NCBI GenBank assembly: GCA_963730365.1
Contig: CAVSRM010000008.1
Location: forward strand, 1 to 64,000
Length of the DNA stretch: 64,000 bases
Direction: 5' to 3'
Source: Fodinibacter sp963730365
GTDB lineage: Bacteria > Actinomycetota > Actinomycetes > Actinomycetales > Dermatophilaceae
The notes under the pieces were generated by a model. It saw only the letters and a list, made by a program, of their open reading frames with translations. It ran no database searches and had not been told where the DNA came from. Position numbers and translations under genes: made by a program. This document shows positions 45,898 through 54,442 of this stretch, one piece after another (the first letter of the stretch is position 1; each line of letters begins with the position of its first letter).

Positions 45898-46809
45898 ATG
45901 GACCTCCTGCGCACGCCCGAGTCCGCCTTCGCGGCGATCACCACCTTTCCGCACCCCCCGCAGTACGCCGAGGTGACCACGGCCGACACCGGGGAGGTCG
46001 TCCGGATGGCGTGGTACGCCGCCGGCCCCGAGGACGGTCCGGTCGTCCTACTCCTCCACGGTGAACCGACGTGGTCCTACCTCTACCGCGACGTGATGGG
46101 GGCCCTCGCCGATGCCGGCCTGCGCGCCGTCGCCGTCGACCTCGTGGGTTTCGGCCGGTCCGACAAACCGGCGAACACCGCCGACCACTCCTACCGCCGG
46201 CACGTCGAGTGGGTGGGTGCGCTGGTCCTGGATGTGCTGGACCTGCGGGACATCACCCTCGTGGGCCAGGACTGGGGAGGGCTCATCGGCCTGCGACTGG
46301 TCGCCGAGCACCCGGAGCGTTTCGCCAGGGTGGTCGCGGCCAACACCGCTCTCCCGACGGGAGATCACGACATGCCGCAGGAGTGGTGGCGGTTCCGGAA
46401 CGCCGTCGAGCGGGCCCCGAGCCTGGACATCGGCCGGCTGGTCTCTGCGGGGTGCCGTCAGCCGTTGCGCCCCGGTGCGGCGGCGGCCTACGACGCGCCG
46501 TTCCCGGACCCGTCGCTGCTGGCCGGGCCCCGCGCGATGCCCACCCTCGTCCCGACGACGCCCGACGACCCGGCCAGCGAGGCCAACCGCGCCGCGTGGG
46601 AACGCCTGCGATCCTGGGAGCGGCCGTTCCTCGTCGCCTTCTCGGACTCGGACCCGATCACCGGCCCGATGGGCCCGGTCCTGCAACGTGCCGTGCCCGG
46701 GGCCCAGGGCCTCGATCACCCCGTCCTGGCCGGAGCGGGGCACTTCCTCCAGGAGGATGCCGGAACCGAGCTCGGAGCCGCGGTCGCAGCCTTCGTGACC
46801 GCCGGCTGA
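45898..46809 (+). CDS. Haloalkane dehalogenase-like alpha/beta hydrolase
   Basis: The 303-aa product has LLLHGEPTWSYLYR (Glu as halide-stabilising residue, as in DhlA), DLVGFGRSDKP and the nucleophile elbow GQDWGG with Asp instead of Ser. The later acid is in SDSDPITGP and the catalytic His in GAGHFLQED. These fit haloalkane dehalogenases of subfamily I, which hydrolyse carbon-halogen bonds to alcohols. Some homologues act on other substrates, so activity is likely but not certain. Confidence 0.88.
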   Translation: MDLLRTPESAFAAITTFPHPPQYAEVTTADTGEVVRMAWYAAGPEDGPVVLLLHGEPTWSYLYRDVMGALADAGLRAVAVDLVGFGRSDKPANTADHSYRRHVEWVGALVLDVLDLRDITLVGQDWGGLIGLRLVAEHPERFARVVAANTALPTGDHDMPQEWWRFRNAVERAPSLDIGRLVSAGCRQPLRPGAAAAYDAPFPDPSLLAGPRAMPTLVPTTPDDPASEANRAAWERLRSWERPFLVAFSDSDPITGPMGPVLQRAVPGAQGLDHPVLAGAGHFLQEDAGTELGAAVAAFVTAG

Positions 46810-46855
46810 GCCGTCGGGGCATCCGAGACCAGAAGGTCACGATGTGGTCACGGGG

Positions 46856-46884
46856 TTGCGAGTATTAAGTTAGTAAACTTTACT
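46856..46884 (+). promoter_or_regulatory. Candidate sigma-70-type promoter of the ROK regulator
   Basis: TTGCGA (46856-46861) and TTTACT (46879-46884) are spaced by 17 bases. Transcription would start at about the ATG at 46892, giving a leaderless mRNA, which is common in actinobacteria. The -10 element lies inside the palindrome, so repressor binding would block it. Confidence 0.5.
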
Positions 46885-46888
46885 AACT
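46868..46888. promoter_or_regulatory. Perfect 21-bp palindromic operator before the ROK regulator
   Basis: Half-site AGTTAGTAAA, a central C, then the exact reverse complement TTTACTAACT, ending three bases before the ATG. It is AT-rich in a GC-rich window and resembles ROK/NagC-type sites. Likely autoregulation by the regulator it precedes. Confidence 0.8.
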
Positions 46889-46891
46889 CTC

Positions 46892-48019
46892 ATGACCACC
46901 TCCGCACCGCGACGCGTTCGCACCTCGTCTGCCGTCGTTCCGGCTGACGGCCGGCGGCAGAACCTCTCGCTGGTGCTGCAGACCCTGCGGCGCCTCGGGC
47001 CCACCAGCAGGGCCCAGCTGGCCCGTGAGGTCGGGGTCACCAAGGTCACCATGTCCGACCTCGTCGCCGAGCTCGTGGCCGCGGGCCAGGTGCGTGACAC
47101 CGGGGTCTCGGAGCACTCCGGGCCCGGCAAGCCCGCCACCCTGGTCGAGCTCGCGCACGAGCACCTCCTCACCCTGGCGGTCGACCTGTCCCTGCCCGCC
47201 CGCCTCCAGGCGGCCGTCGTCGACATCGCAGGGACCATGGTGGTCCACGAGGAGCGCGCGGTCACGACGGATGTCTCGCAGGGTGGCCGCGTCGACCCGC
47301 ACGTTGTCGTCGAGCTCGTCGAGGCCACCCTCGCCCACGCAGCCCACCCCGTGCTCGGGATCGGCATCGGCACCCCCGGTGTCGTCGACCGGAACGGCGT
47401 GGTGCGCACCGCGCCCAACCTGGGCTGGACCGACGTCCCCCTGCGCGACCTCGTGGCGGGGGCCACCGGGCTGCCGGTGCTGGTGACGAACGACTCCGAC
47501 GCAGCGGCCCAGGCCGAGCTGAGCGCCTCCCCCGACAGCGAGGACATGATCCTCGTCCACATCGGACGCGGTGTCGGTTGCGGCATCGTCACCGGCGGAC
47601 ACCGCATCGTCGGAGCGCACCACGCGGCCGGTGAGATCGGCCACGTGACCGTCGGCACCGACGTCGGGGAGCCCTGCAACTGCGGCAAGCGGGGCTGCCT
47701 GGAGACCTGGCTCTCTCTCCCGCTCCTGCGCGCGGCGGCCGGGGGCGGAACCCTGGCCGAGGCGGCCGAGGTGGGCGGTGAGCGCCTCGGCGTCGCGATC
47801 GCTCCGGTCGTCGCGGCGCTCGACCTCTCCGAGGTCGTGCTGTCCGGTCCCGCCGAACTCGTCGCGCCCCTCGTCGCCGTCGTCGAGCGCACCCTCGGGG
47901 AGCGACTCCTCTCCCCCGCTGGTTTTCCGCTGTCCGTCCGCCTGGCCGGGTCGCCGCAGGAGATCGTCCTGCGCGGCGCAGCAGCGCTGGTCCTCTGGGA
48001 CCGACTCGGGGTCGTCTGA
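46892..48019 (+). CDS. ROK-family transcriptional regulator of amino-sugar genes
   Basis: The 375-aa protein has an N-terminal winged helix (VLQTLRRLGPTSRAQLAREV then TMSDLVAELVAAGQV). A ROK sugar-binding domain follows with GIGIGTPGVVD, AAGEIGHVTVG and the zinc motif CNCGKRGCLE. Family members such as NagC and Mlc bind sugar or sugar phosphate and release DNA. It precedes an ABC importer and amino-sugar enzymes, which it probably represses along with itself via the 46868-46888 palindrome. Confidence 0.92.
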   Translation: MTTSAPRRVRTSSAVVPADGRRQNLSLVLQTLRRLGPTSRAQLAREVGVTKVTMSDLVAELVAAGQVRDTGVSEHSGPGKPATLVELAHEHLLTLAVDLSLPARLQAAVVDIAGTMVVHEERAVTTDVSQGGRVDPHVVVELVEATLAHAAHPVLGIGIGTPGVVDRNGVVRTAPNLGWTDVPLRDLVAGATGLPVLVTNDSDAAAQAELSASPDSEDMILVHIGRGVGCGIVTGGHRIVGAHHAAGEIGHVTVGTDVGEPCNCGKRGCLETWLSLPLLRAAAGGGTLAEAAEVGGERLGVAIAPVVAALDLSEVVLSGPAELVAPLVAVVERTLGERLLSPAGFPLSVRLAGSPQEIVLRGAAALVLWDRLGVV

Positions 48020-48089
48020 CCCCGTCCACCCCGCACTCCGGTGCACCACAGGGCCACCACCGGCCCGCTCTCGAAAGGAACAGACCGAG

Positions 48090-49439
48090 ATGATTCGGCG
48101 CTTGCCCCTTGTCGCGCTCACCAGCGCGGCGCTCGTCCTGACCGCTTGTGGCAGCGGCGACTCGGACGCCCCTGCCACGACCGACGCGGCGTCCAACGCC
48201 GGTGAGAACATCACGCTGTGGTTGGCCGGCGGCGACACGCCCGACGAGCTGCGCACCTACCTCAAGGAGACCTTCAACGAGGAGACCGGGGCGACGCTCA
48301 CCATCGAGGAACAGTCCTGGGGCGACCTCGTCACCAAGCTGACGACCTCGCTCCCCGACGCGGACAACACCCCCGACGTCGTCGAGCTGGGCAACACCCA
48401 GTCCCCGACGTTCACCAACGTCGGCGCCTTCATGGACGTGTCCGACATGTACGACGAGCTCGGTGGCGACAAGCTCCTGCCGTCCTTCGTGGCAGCCGGT
48501 GAGGTCGACGGCACGAACTACGCCCTGCCGTACTACTTCGGCTCGCGCTACATGTTCATGCGCAAGGACGTCTGGAAGGAGGCGGGCGTCGAGCAGCCCA
48601 CCACCCTCGAGGAGTTCAACTCCGCGGTGGCCACGATCGCGGAGGAGAACCCGCGCGACGTGGACAACTTCTCCGGCTTCTTCCTCGGCGGCCAGGACTG
48701 GCGCAACGCGATCTCGTGGATCTTCGCCAACGGCGGCGACCTCGCCACGAAGGACAACGGCGAGTGGGTCTCCACCCTCTCCGACCCCAACACCATCAAG
48801 GGCCTGGAGCAGCTGCAGGAGATCTGGAACAACGCCAGCAAGGCCCCCGCCGACGCCAAGGACGCCTCGCCCTGGCTCTACATCAACGACACCGACGAGA
48901 TCGTCGGCGAGGACCAGGCCGTCGAGGGCACCACGTCCCTCTCGGCAGCGACGATCATGGCGCCGGGCTGGGCGCACTGGTCGATCGGTGACCTCGTGGA
49001 GCAGGACGGCAAGCAGGTCCGCGAGTGGAACGACGACACCTTCGGTGTCTTCGCCCTGCCCGGCACGGACGGCGCCCCCGCCCCGGTGTTCGCCGGCGGC
49101 TCGAACATCGCGATCTCCGCGGAGACCCAGAACCCCGAGCTCTCCAAGGAGCTCATGCGGATCATCTTCTCCCCGGAGTACCAGGAGATGCTCGGCGGCG
49201 CCGGCCTCGGCCCGGCCAACCTCGACTACACCGAGTCCCTCGGCAGCGACGAGTTCGCCACCGCGCTCATCGAGTCCGCCTCGAACTCCAAGCTCACCCC
49301 GGCCGCTCCGGGCTGGGCCGCGGTCGAGTCCTCGATGGTGCTCGAGGAGTTCTTCGGCAAGGTGCGCGACGCGTCCGACCTCGAGGCACTTGCCGCGGAG
49401 TACGACGCCAAGATCACCCCGATGCTGAACCTCCAGTGA
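48090..49439 (+). CDS. ABC sugar transporter substrate-binding lipoprotein
   Basis: The 449-aa product has a lipoprotein signal peptide ending LVLTAC (lipobox Cys20), then a type I extracellular solute-binding fold (NITLWLAGGDTPDELRTYLK, PDVVELGNTQSPTF, YALPYYFGSRYMFMRKDVW). It is anchored on the outer face of the membrane and feeds sugar to the permeases downstream. With a GH3 hexosaminidase and nagB next door, N-acetylglucosamine oligomers are the likely ligand. AAAGGAA lies 11 bases before the ATG. Confidence 0.92.
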   Translation: MIRRLPLVALTSAALVLTACGSGDSDAPATTDAASNAGENITLWLAGGDTPDELRTYLKETFNEETGATLTIEEQSWGDLVTKLTTSLPDADNTPDVVELGNTQSPTFTNVGAFMDVSDMYDELGGDKLLPSFVAAGEVDGTNYALPYYFGSRYMFMRKDVWKEAGVEQPTTLEEFNSAVATIAEENPRDVDNFSGFFLGGQDWRNAISWIFANGGDLATKDNGEWVSTLSDPNTIKGLEQLQEIWNNASKAPADAKDASPWLYINDTDEIVGEDQAVEGTTSLSAATIMAPGWAHWSIGDLVEQDGKQVREWNDDTFGVFALPGTDGAPAPVFAGGSNIAISAETQNPELSKELMRIIFSPEYQEMLGGAGLGPANLDYTESLGSDEFATALIESASNSKLTPAAPGWAAVESSMVLEEFFGKVRDASDLEALAAEYDAKITPMLNLQ

Positions 49440-49503
49440 TCACCCGCTCCCGGCGGCCGGCCACGGTCGGCCGCCGGGGGCACCACCCTCGAAGGAGCCC
49501 TGC

Positions 49504-50400
49504 GTGAAGACGTCCCGAGCCGCGCACCGCCTCCCGTACCTCCTGGTCATCCCCACCCTCGTCCTCCTCGTCGCCGCACTGGGCTACCCGGTCGGCTGGC
49601 AGCTGGTCACCAGCTTCCGGGAGTTCGGACTCCTCCAGCAGTTCGGCGCCCCGCCGTCGTGGGTCGGCCTCGAGAACTACGCCTCCCTCGTGTCGGACCC
49701 CGAGCTGTGGGCCGTGGTGGTGCGCTCGGTGGTGTTCTGCGTCGTCACCGCGCTGCTCACCGTCGCCGTCGGCGGCGGGATCGCGCTCCTGATGAACGCC
49801 CTGGACCGCATTCCTCGGCTCATCCTGCAGGTCTCGCTCCTGCTCGCCTGGGCGATGCCGATCGTCGCCGCGATGACGGTGTGGATCTGGATCATCGACT
49901 GGCGCCGCGGGCTGCTCAACTGGTTCCTCGTGCGCATCGGCATCGACGAGGCGCAGGGCCACAACTGGCTCGCCGAGCCGCTGTCCTTCTTCGCCGTCGC
50001 CTGCGTCATCGTCGTGTGGATGAGCGTCCCGTTCGTCGCACTGAGCATCTATGCCGGGCTGACCCAGCTCAGCGGGGAGGTGCTCGAGGCGGCGAGCATG
50101 GACGGTGCATCCGGGGTGCAGAAGCTGCGGCACATCATCCTGCCGCTCATCGCGCCCGTGCTGTCGATCGTCATGCTGCTCCAGCTCATCTGGGACCTGC
50201 GGGTCTTCACCCAGATCAAGCTGCTCCAGGATGCCGGCGGCGTGGCCAACGAGACCAACCTGCTCGGCACCTACGTCTACCAGCTGGGCGTCGGCAAGGG
50301 CGACTTCGGCACGGCCAGCGCGGTGAGCGTCCTCATCCTCGTCCTGACCGTCGCCCTGAGCTTCTACTACGTCCGCTCGCTCATGAAGGAGGAGTCCTGA
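49504..50400 (+). CDS. ABC sugar transporter permease (MalF type)
   Basis: The 298-aa protein has six membrane segments and the EAA loop EVLEAASMDGASGVQKLRHI followed by ILPLI, the contact to the ATPase. GTG start with AAGGAG seven bases upstream. It pairs with the MalG-type permease whose ATG overlaps its stop by one base. No ATPase gene is in the cluster, so a shared MsiK-type ATPase is probably used, as is known for actinobacterial sugar importers. Confidence 0.93.
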   Translation: MKTSRAAHRLPYLLVIPTLVLLVAALGYPVGWQLVTSFREFGLLQQFGAPPSWVGLENYASLVSDPELWAVVVRSVVFCVVTALLTVAVGGGIALLMNALDRIPRLILQVSLLLAWAMPIVAAMTVWIWIIDWRRGLLNWFLVRIGIDEAQGHNWLAEPLSFFAVACVIVVWMSVPFVALSIYAGLTQLSGEVLEAASMDGASGVQKLRHIILPLIAPVLSIVMLLQLIWDLRVFTQIKLLQDAGGVANETNLLGTYVYQLGVGKGDFGTASAVSVLILVLTVALSFYYVRSLMKEES

Positions 50401-51239
50401 TGCGTCGCTCCCGCACCCCGCGCATGCTGCTGACGATCCTCGCCCTCGTCCTGTCGGCCGTCTGGGCATTCCCCGTCTACTGGATGATCAACTCGGCCTT
50501 CCTCTCCAACGTCACCCTCCAGTCCACGAACCCCACCTTCCTGCCGTTCGGGGGCTCGATCGACAACTTCCGCGTGGTCGTGGCCGAACCGGCCTTCGCC
50601 CAGGCTCTGGGGGTCTCCCTGGTCGTGACCATCACCACGGTCATCGCCGCGATCATGATCGCCTTCCTCGGCGCACTGGCGATCAGCCGGTTCCACTTCC
50701 GTGGTCGCAAGAGCTTCGTCCTGGCGCTCCTGCTCATCCAGATGCTGCCCGCCGAGGGACTGTTCATCGCGCAGTACAAGATGATGTCCTCACTGGGCCT
50801 GCTCAACCGTTCGCTCGCCCTCGCCGTGCTCTACACCGCAGCCGTCGTCCCGTTCACGATCTGGATGCTGCGCGGCTTCGTGGCCGGCGTGCCGGCAGAT
50901 CTCGAGGAGGCCGCCATGGTCGACGGCCTCTCGCGGACCAAGGCGTTCCTCAAGATCACCTTCCCCCTGCTCGCGCCCGGCCTGGTGGCCTCCGGCGTGT
51001 ACGCCTTCCTCCAGGCGTGGAACGAGTTCACCGTGGCGCTGGTGATCATGACCGAGGAGCAGTCGAGGACCCTGCCGCTGTGGCTGCGCGGGTTCGTGCA
51101 GGCCAGCGCCAGCCGAGAGACCGACTGGGGCCAGGTCATGGCCGCCTCCTCGCTCGTCGCGGTGCCCGTCATCATCTTCTTCCTCATCGTCCAGGGCCGG
51201 ATGAGCAGCGGCCTCGTCGGCGGGGCGGTCAAGGGCTGA
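50400..51239 (+). CDS. ABC sugar transporter permease (MalG type)
   Basis: The 279-aa protein has six membrane segments and the EAA loop DLEEAAMVDGLSRTKAFLKI followed by TFPLL. The TGATG junction with the first permease ensures equal production. It forms the heterodimeric channel of the importer. It is followed by one base and then the GTG of the GH3 gene, so the operon is tightly packed. Confidence 0.93.
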   Translation: MRRSRTPRMLLTILALVLSAVWAFPVYWMINSAFLSNVTLQSTNPTFLPFGGSIDNFRVVVAEPAFAQALGVSLVVTITTVIAAIMIAFLGALAISRFHFRGRKSFVLALLLIQMLPAEGLFIAQYKMMSSLGLLNRSLALAVLYTAAVVPFTIWMLRGFVAGVPADLEEAAMVDGLSRTKAFLKITFPLLAPGLVASGVYAFLQAWNEFTVALVIMTEEQSRTLPLWLRGFVQASASRETDWGQVMAASSLVAVPVIIFFLIVQGRMSSGLVGGAVKG

Positions 51240-51240
51240 C

Positions 51241-52683
51241 GTGACCGAGTCGCTGCACGCCGACATCTCGGCGACCCTGCAACCGGGCTTCGTGGGCACC
51301 GCCGTGCCCGACTGGCTCGTCGCCGCGCACGCGGACGGCCTCGTCTCGGTGTGCCTCTACGGAGGCAACGTCACTGCCTCGCACGGCCTCCGGCGGCTCT
51401 GCACCGACCTGCGGGAACGACTGCCGGGCGCGCTGCTCGCGGTCGACGAAGAAGGCGGGGACGTCACCCGGCTCCACTACCCGGTGGGGTCACCCACCGT
51501 GGGCAACGCCGTCCTCGGTCGGATCGACGACGAGGCGACCACCGCGTCGGTGGCTACCGAGATCGGTGGCGAGCTGGCGGCGCACGGCATAGGCCTGGAC
51601 CTGGCTCCCGTCGTCGACATCAACTCCTCACCGGACAACCCCGTCATCGGGGTCCGGAGCTTCGGGGCGGAGGCCGAGCTCGTCGGTCGACATGGAGCCG
51701 CCTGGGTGAGGGGCCTGCAGGACGCCGGTGTCGCCGCCTGCGCGAAGCACTTCCCCGGGCACGGCGACACCGCCGTCGACTCACACCACGGCCTGCCCCG
51801 GATCACCGTGCCGCTCGACGTCCTCCGGGAACGCGAGCTGCTCCCGTTCCGCGCCGCGGTCGACGCCGGGGTGGCGTGCGTGATGACGTCGCACATCATC
51901 GTCGACGCCCTCGACCCGGACCGCCCCGCGACGTTCTCCCCCACCGTGCTGAGGCTGCTTCGCGACGATCTCGGGTTCGAGGGGGTGATCGTCAGCGACG
52001 CCCTCGACATGGCCGGCGCCAGCGGCGCCACCGGCATCCCGGAGGCCGCGGTCCTCGCCCTGTTCGCGGGCGTCGACCTGCTGTGCCTCGGTTCCGAGAC
52101 CACCCCCGAGCGGTATGCCGCGGTGCACGCCGGCATCGTCGAGGCCGTCCGTTCCGGTCGTCTTGCGGCGGACCGCGTCGCGGAGGCGGCCGACCGGGTC
52201 CGAGGCCTCGCCGAGCGCCACGACGTCTCGTCGTCGGCGTCCGCGCCGTCCGCTCCGTCCGCCCCGTCCGCCCCGTCCGCCCCGTCCGCCCCGAGGGTCA
52301 CCGACGAGGAGGTCGCCGGGACGTTCACGGTGTCCGACGGATTCGACGCCTGGCGCCGGGACTCCTCTCCCGCGGCCGTCGTCCAGGTCGAGACCATGAG
52401 CAACCTCGCCGTCGGCGCGGTGGCGTGGGGACCGGCATCCCTCGGGGCCGCGGTGTCCTCCCACGAGGTCCCGATCGGCGCCAAGGTCGCCGTCGTCGCG
52501 CGCTCGATCGACGCGAGCCATCCGGCTCACGAGGTCGTGGCGGCCCTTCGCTCGGCAGGGCACCCGGTGGTCCTCGTCGAGTGCGGCTGGCCACGCGGGG
52601 GTGCCGACGTGGAGACGCGGGGCGGCTCGCCGGCCGTGGCGCGCGCCCTGCTAGGGCTGCTCGGACTGGGACGGGAGACATGA
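51241..52683 (+). CDS. Glycoside hydrolase family 3 beta-N-acetylhexosaminidase (NagZ-like) with extra C-domain
   Basis: The 480-aa product has a TIM barrel with AVDEEGGDVTRL, KHFPGHGDTAVDSHHGLP (the His-Asp dyad loop unique to NagZ-type enzymes) and the nucleophile Asp in VIVSDALDMAG. No signal peptide, so it acts on imported sugars. The barrel ends near residue 330; a Ser-Ala-Pro linker and a 120-residue C-domain follow. It would release GlcNAc from chito- or muropeptide-derived oligosaccharides. It overlaps the kinase gene by four bases. Confidence 0.92.
   Translation: MTESLHADISATLQPGFVGTAVPDWLVAAHADGLVSVCLYGGNVTASHGLRRLCTDLRERLPGALLAVDEEGGDVTRLHYPVGSPTVGNAVLGRIDDEATTASVATEIGGELAAHGIGLDLAPVVDINSSPDNPVIGVRSFGAEAELVGRHGAAWVRGLQDAGVAACAKHFPGHGDTAVDSHHGLPRITVPLDVLRERELLPFRAAVDAGVACVMTSHIIVDALDPDRPATFSPTVLRLLRDDLGFEGVIVSDALDMAGASGATGIPEAAVLALFAGVDLLCLGSETTPERYAAVHAGIVEAVRSGRLAADRVAEAADRVRGLAERHDVSSSASAPSAPSAPSAPSAPSAPRVTDEEVAGTFTVSDGFDAWRRDSSPAAVVQVETMSNLAVGAVAWGPASLGAAVSSHEVPIGAKVAVVARSIDASHPAHEVVAALRSAGHPVVLVECGWPRGGADVETRGGSPAVARALLGLLGLGRET
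52240..52293. repeat. Six 9-bp tandem repeats encoding an SAP linker
   Basis: Units TCCGCGCCG, TCCGCTCCG and then four copies of TCCGCCCCG encode repeated Ser-Ala-Pro between the GH3 barrel and its C-domain. In-frame unit number could vary by slippage without breaking the gene. Confidence 0.92.
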
Positions 52684-53597
52684 GACTCGGGATCGACATC
52701 GGCGGCACGAAGACGGCTGCGCTCGTCCTCGACCGCACGGGCACCGTCGTGGCCCTTGCCGAGAAGCCCTCTGGCCGTGGTGAGGACGCCACGATGACGG
52801 TGGCCGCCGAGGTCGCCCGATCGGTGGTGCGCCGGGTGGGCGGGTGGGATGCCATCGACGCCGCTGGCGCCTGCATGCCCGGACTCGTCGACCCGCGCAC
52901 CGGGTGGGCCCGCCATGCGGTGAACCTCGACGTGCGCTCTCTGGACCTCGCGGGGGAGATGCAGCGCCGCCTGGGATGGCGTCCCGTCGTCGACAACGAC
53001 GTCAAGGCTGCGGCACTCGGTGCCCACCACGGCATTCGCGGCGGAGGGGCCGGCACCACGGCCTACCTCAACGTCGGAACCGGCCTGGCGGCGGCGATCG
53101 TGCACGGGGGCAGGGTGCTCCGAGGGCCGGGCGACGCCGCCGGGGAGATCGGCCACCTGCCGGTGGGCTCAGGGGTGCCGTGCTCGTGCGGCCAGCAGGG
53201 CTGCCTGGAGACGCTGGCCTCCGGCTCCGCTCTCGCGCGGATGTGGGGCCGTCCCGCCGGCGAGCTCTTCCCGGCTGCGGCCACCGGGGATGCCGAGGCG
53301 ATCGCCGCCGTGAGGACCCTGGCCCGCGGCACCGCCCTCGCCGTGCAGGTCCTCGTGCTGACCGGCGCCGAGGTGGTCGCCGTGGGCGGCGGAGTCACTC
53401 GATCGGGCCCCGCACTGACAGAGGCAGTCACCGCAGACATCGTTGCGCGGGAATGCGACTCGGCCTTCCTCCAGCGGCTGGACCTCACCAAGCGGTTCAC
53501 GGTCCTGGCGAGCGACGTCCCCGTCGAAGCGATCGGGGCGGCACTGCTTCCCGGCGCCCTCGATCCCGGTACGCTCGCGTCCGTGGTGGCTCGCTGA
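52680..53597 (+). CDS. ROK-family sugar kinase, probably N-acetylglucosamine kinase
   Basis: The 305-aa kinase has the phosphate-binding motif GIDIGGTKTAALVLD, catalytic Asp in PVVDNDVKAAALG, the ROK signature AAGEIGHLPVG and zinc ligands CSCGQQGCLE. It has no DNA-binding domain, unlike the regulator at the start of the cluster. It would phosphorylate the GlcNAc released by the GH3 enzyme. ATGA overlaps with GH3 (52680-52683) and a TGATG junction with nagB. Confidence 0.88.
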   Translation: MRLGIDIGGTKTAALVLDRTGTVVALAEKPSGRGEDATMTVAAEVARSVVRRVGGWDAIDAAGACMPGLVDPRTGWARHAVNLDVRSLDLAGEMQRRLGWRPVVDNDVKAAALGAHHGIRGGGAGTTAYLNVGTGLAAAIVHGGRVLRGPGDAAGEIGHLPVGSGVPCSCGQQGCLETLASGSALARMWGRPAGELFPAAATGDAEAIAAVRTLARGTALAVQVLVLTGAEVVAVGGGVTRSGPALTEAVTADIVARECDSAFLQRLDLTKRFTVLASDVPVEAIGAALLPGALDPGTLASVVAR

Positions 53598-54442
53598 TGG
53601 AGGTCCTGGTCAGCCGGACCCCGGCGGAGACTGCTCGCCGGGGTGCTGCCGCGGTGTTGGACACCCTGTTCCTCGACCGGGCGCGAGACCCCGTGCTCGG
53701 GCTCGCGACGGGCTCCTCGCCCGTGGGCCTGTACCGCGAGCTGGCCCGCGCCGTCGAGCGCGACGGCGTCGACTTCTCGCTGGTGCACGGCGTGGCGCTC
53801 GACGAGTACGTCGGCCTTCACCCCGGCCACCCGGAGGGCTACCGCCAGGTGCTCCTGCGGGACGTGTGCGCCGTGGTGGGTCTGGAGCCGGAGCGCCTGG
53901 CCGTGCCCGACGGGTCGGGAGCCGCCGACCTGGCCACCCTGACGGCGGCCGCGCGCGACTACGAGGCCACGATCCAGGCGCTCGGCGGGGTCGACGTGCA
54001 GATCCTCGGGATCGGTGCCAACGGTCATCTCGGGTTCAACGAGCCCGGGTCGGCCCTCACCTCACGCACGAGGGTCAAGCGCCTGTCGGAGCGGACCCGC
54101 CGCGACAACGCCCGGTTCTTCCAGGGCATCGACGACGTGCCGACGCACTGCCTCACCCAGGGACTGGGGACCATCCTCGCGGCGCGCCGCCTCGTGCTCG
54201 TGGCGACCGGCGACGCGAAGTCCGAGGCCGTCGCCGCCGCCCTGGAGGGTCCGCTCACCGCCTCGGTCCCGGCATCCGTGCTCCAGTGGCACCCCGACAC
54301 CGTGGTCTGCCTCGACGAGGCGGCCGCAGCCGGCCTGCGCAACCGCCAGTACTACGACGACTCAGCGGAGGGGCTGCCGGCGCGCTCCGGTCAGCCGACC
54401 TCGATGACGACCTTCCCGAGCGCGCGGCCCGCCCCGACGTAG
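53597..54442 (+). CDS. nagB: Glucosamine-6-phosphate deaminase
   Basis: The 281-aa product has the sugar-isomerase fold with LATGSSPVGLYREL (phosphate loop), ALDEYVGL (general base Asp69) and LGIGANGHLGFNEPG. It converts glucosamine-6-phosphate to fructose-6-phosphate and ammonia, sending amino sugars to glycolysis. The last gene of the cluster; its final 52 bases overlap the 3' end of the convergent oxidoreductase gene, giving an unusual Ser/Pro-rich tail. nagA is not in the window. Confidence 0.94.
   Translation: MEVLVSRTPAETARRGAAAVLDTLFLDRARDPVLGLATGSSPVGLYRELARAVERDGVDFSLVHGVALDEYVGLHPGHPEGYRQVLLRDVCAVVGLEPERLAVPDGSGAADLATLTAAARDYEATIQALGGVDVQILGIGANGHLGFNEPGSALTSRTRVKRLSERTRRDNARFFQGIDDVPTHCLTQGLGTILAARRLVLVATGDAKSEAVAAALEGPLTASVPASVLQWHPDTVVCLDEAAAAGLRNRQYYDDSAEGLPARSGQPTSMTTFPSARPAPT

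Noticed and set aside
52240..52293. Short tandem repeats as a CRISPR-like array
   Set aside because: Nine-base coding repeats without spacers, inside an intact gene; no cas genes in the window.
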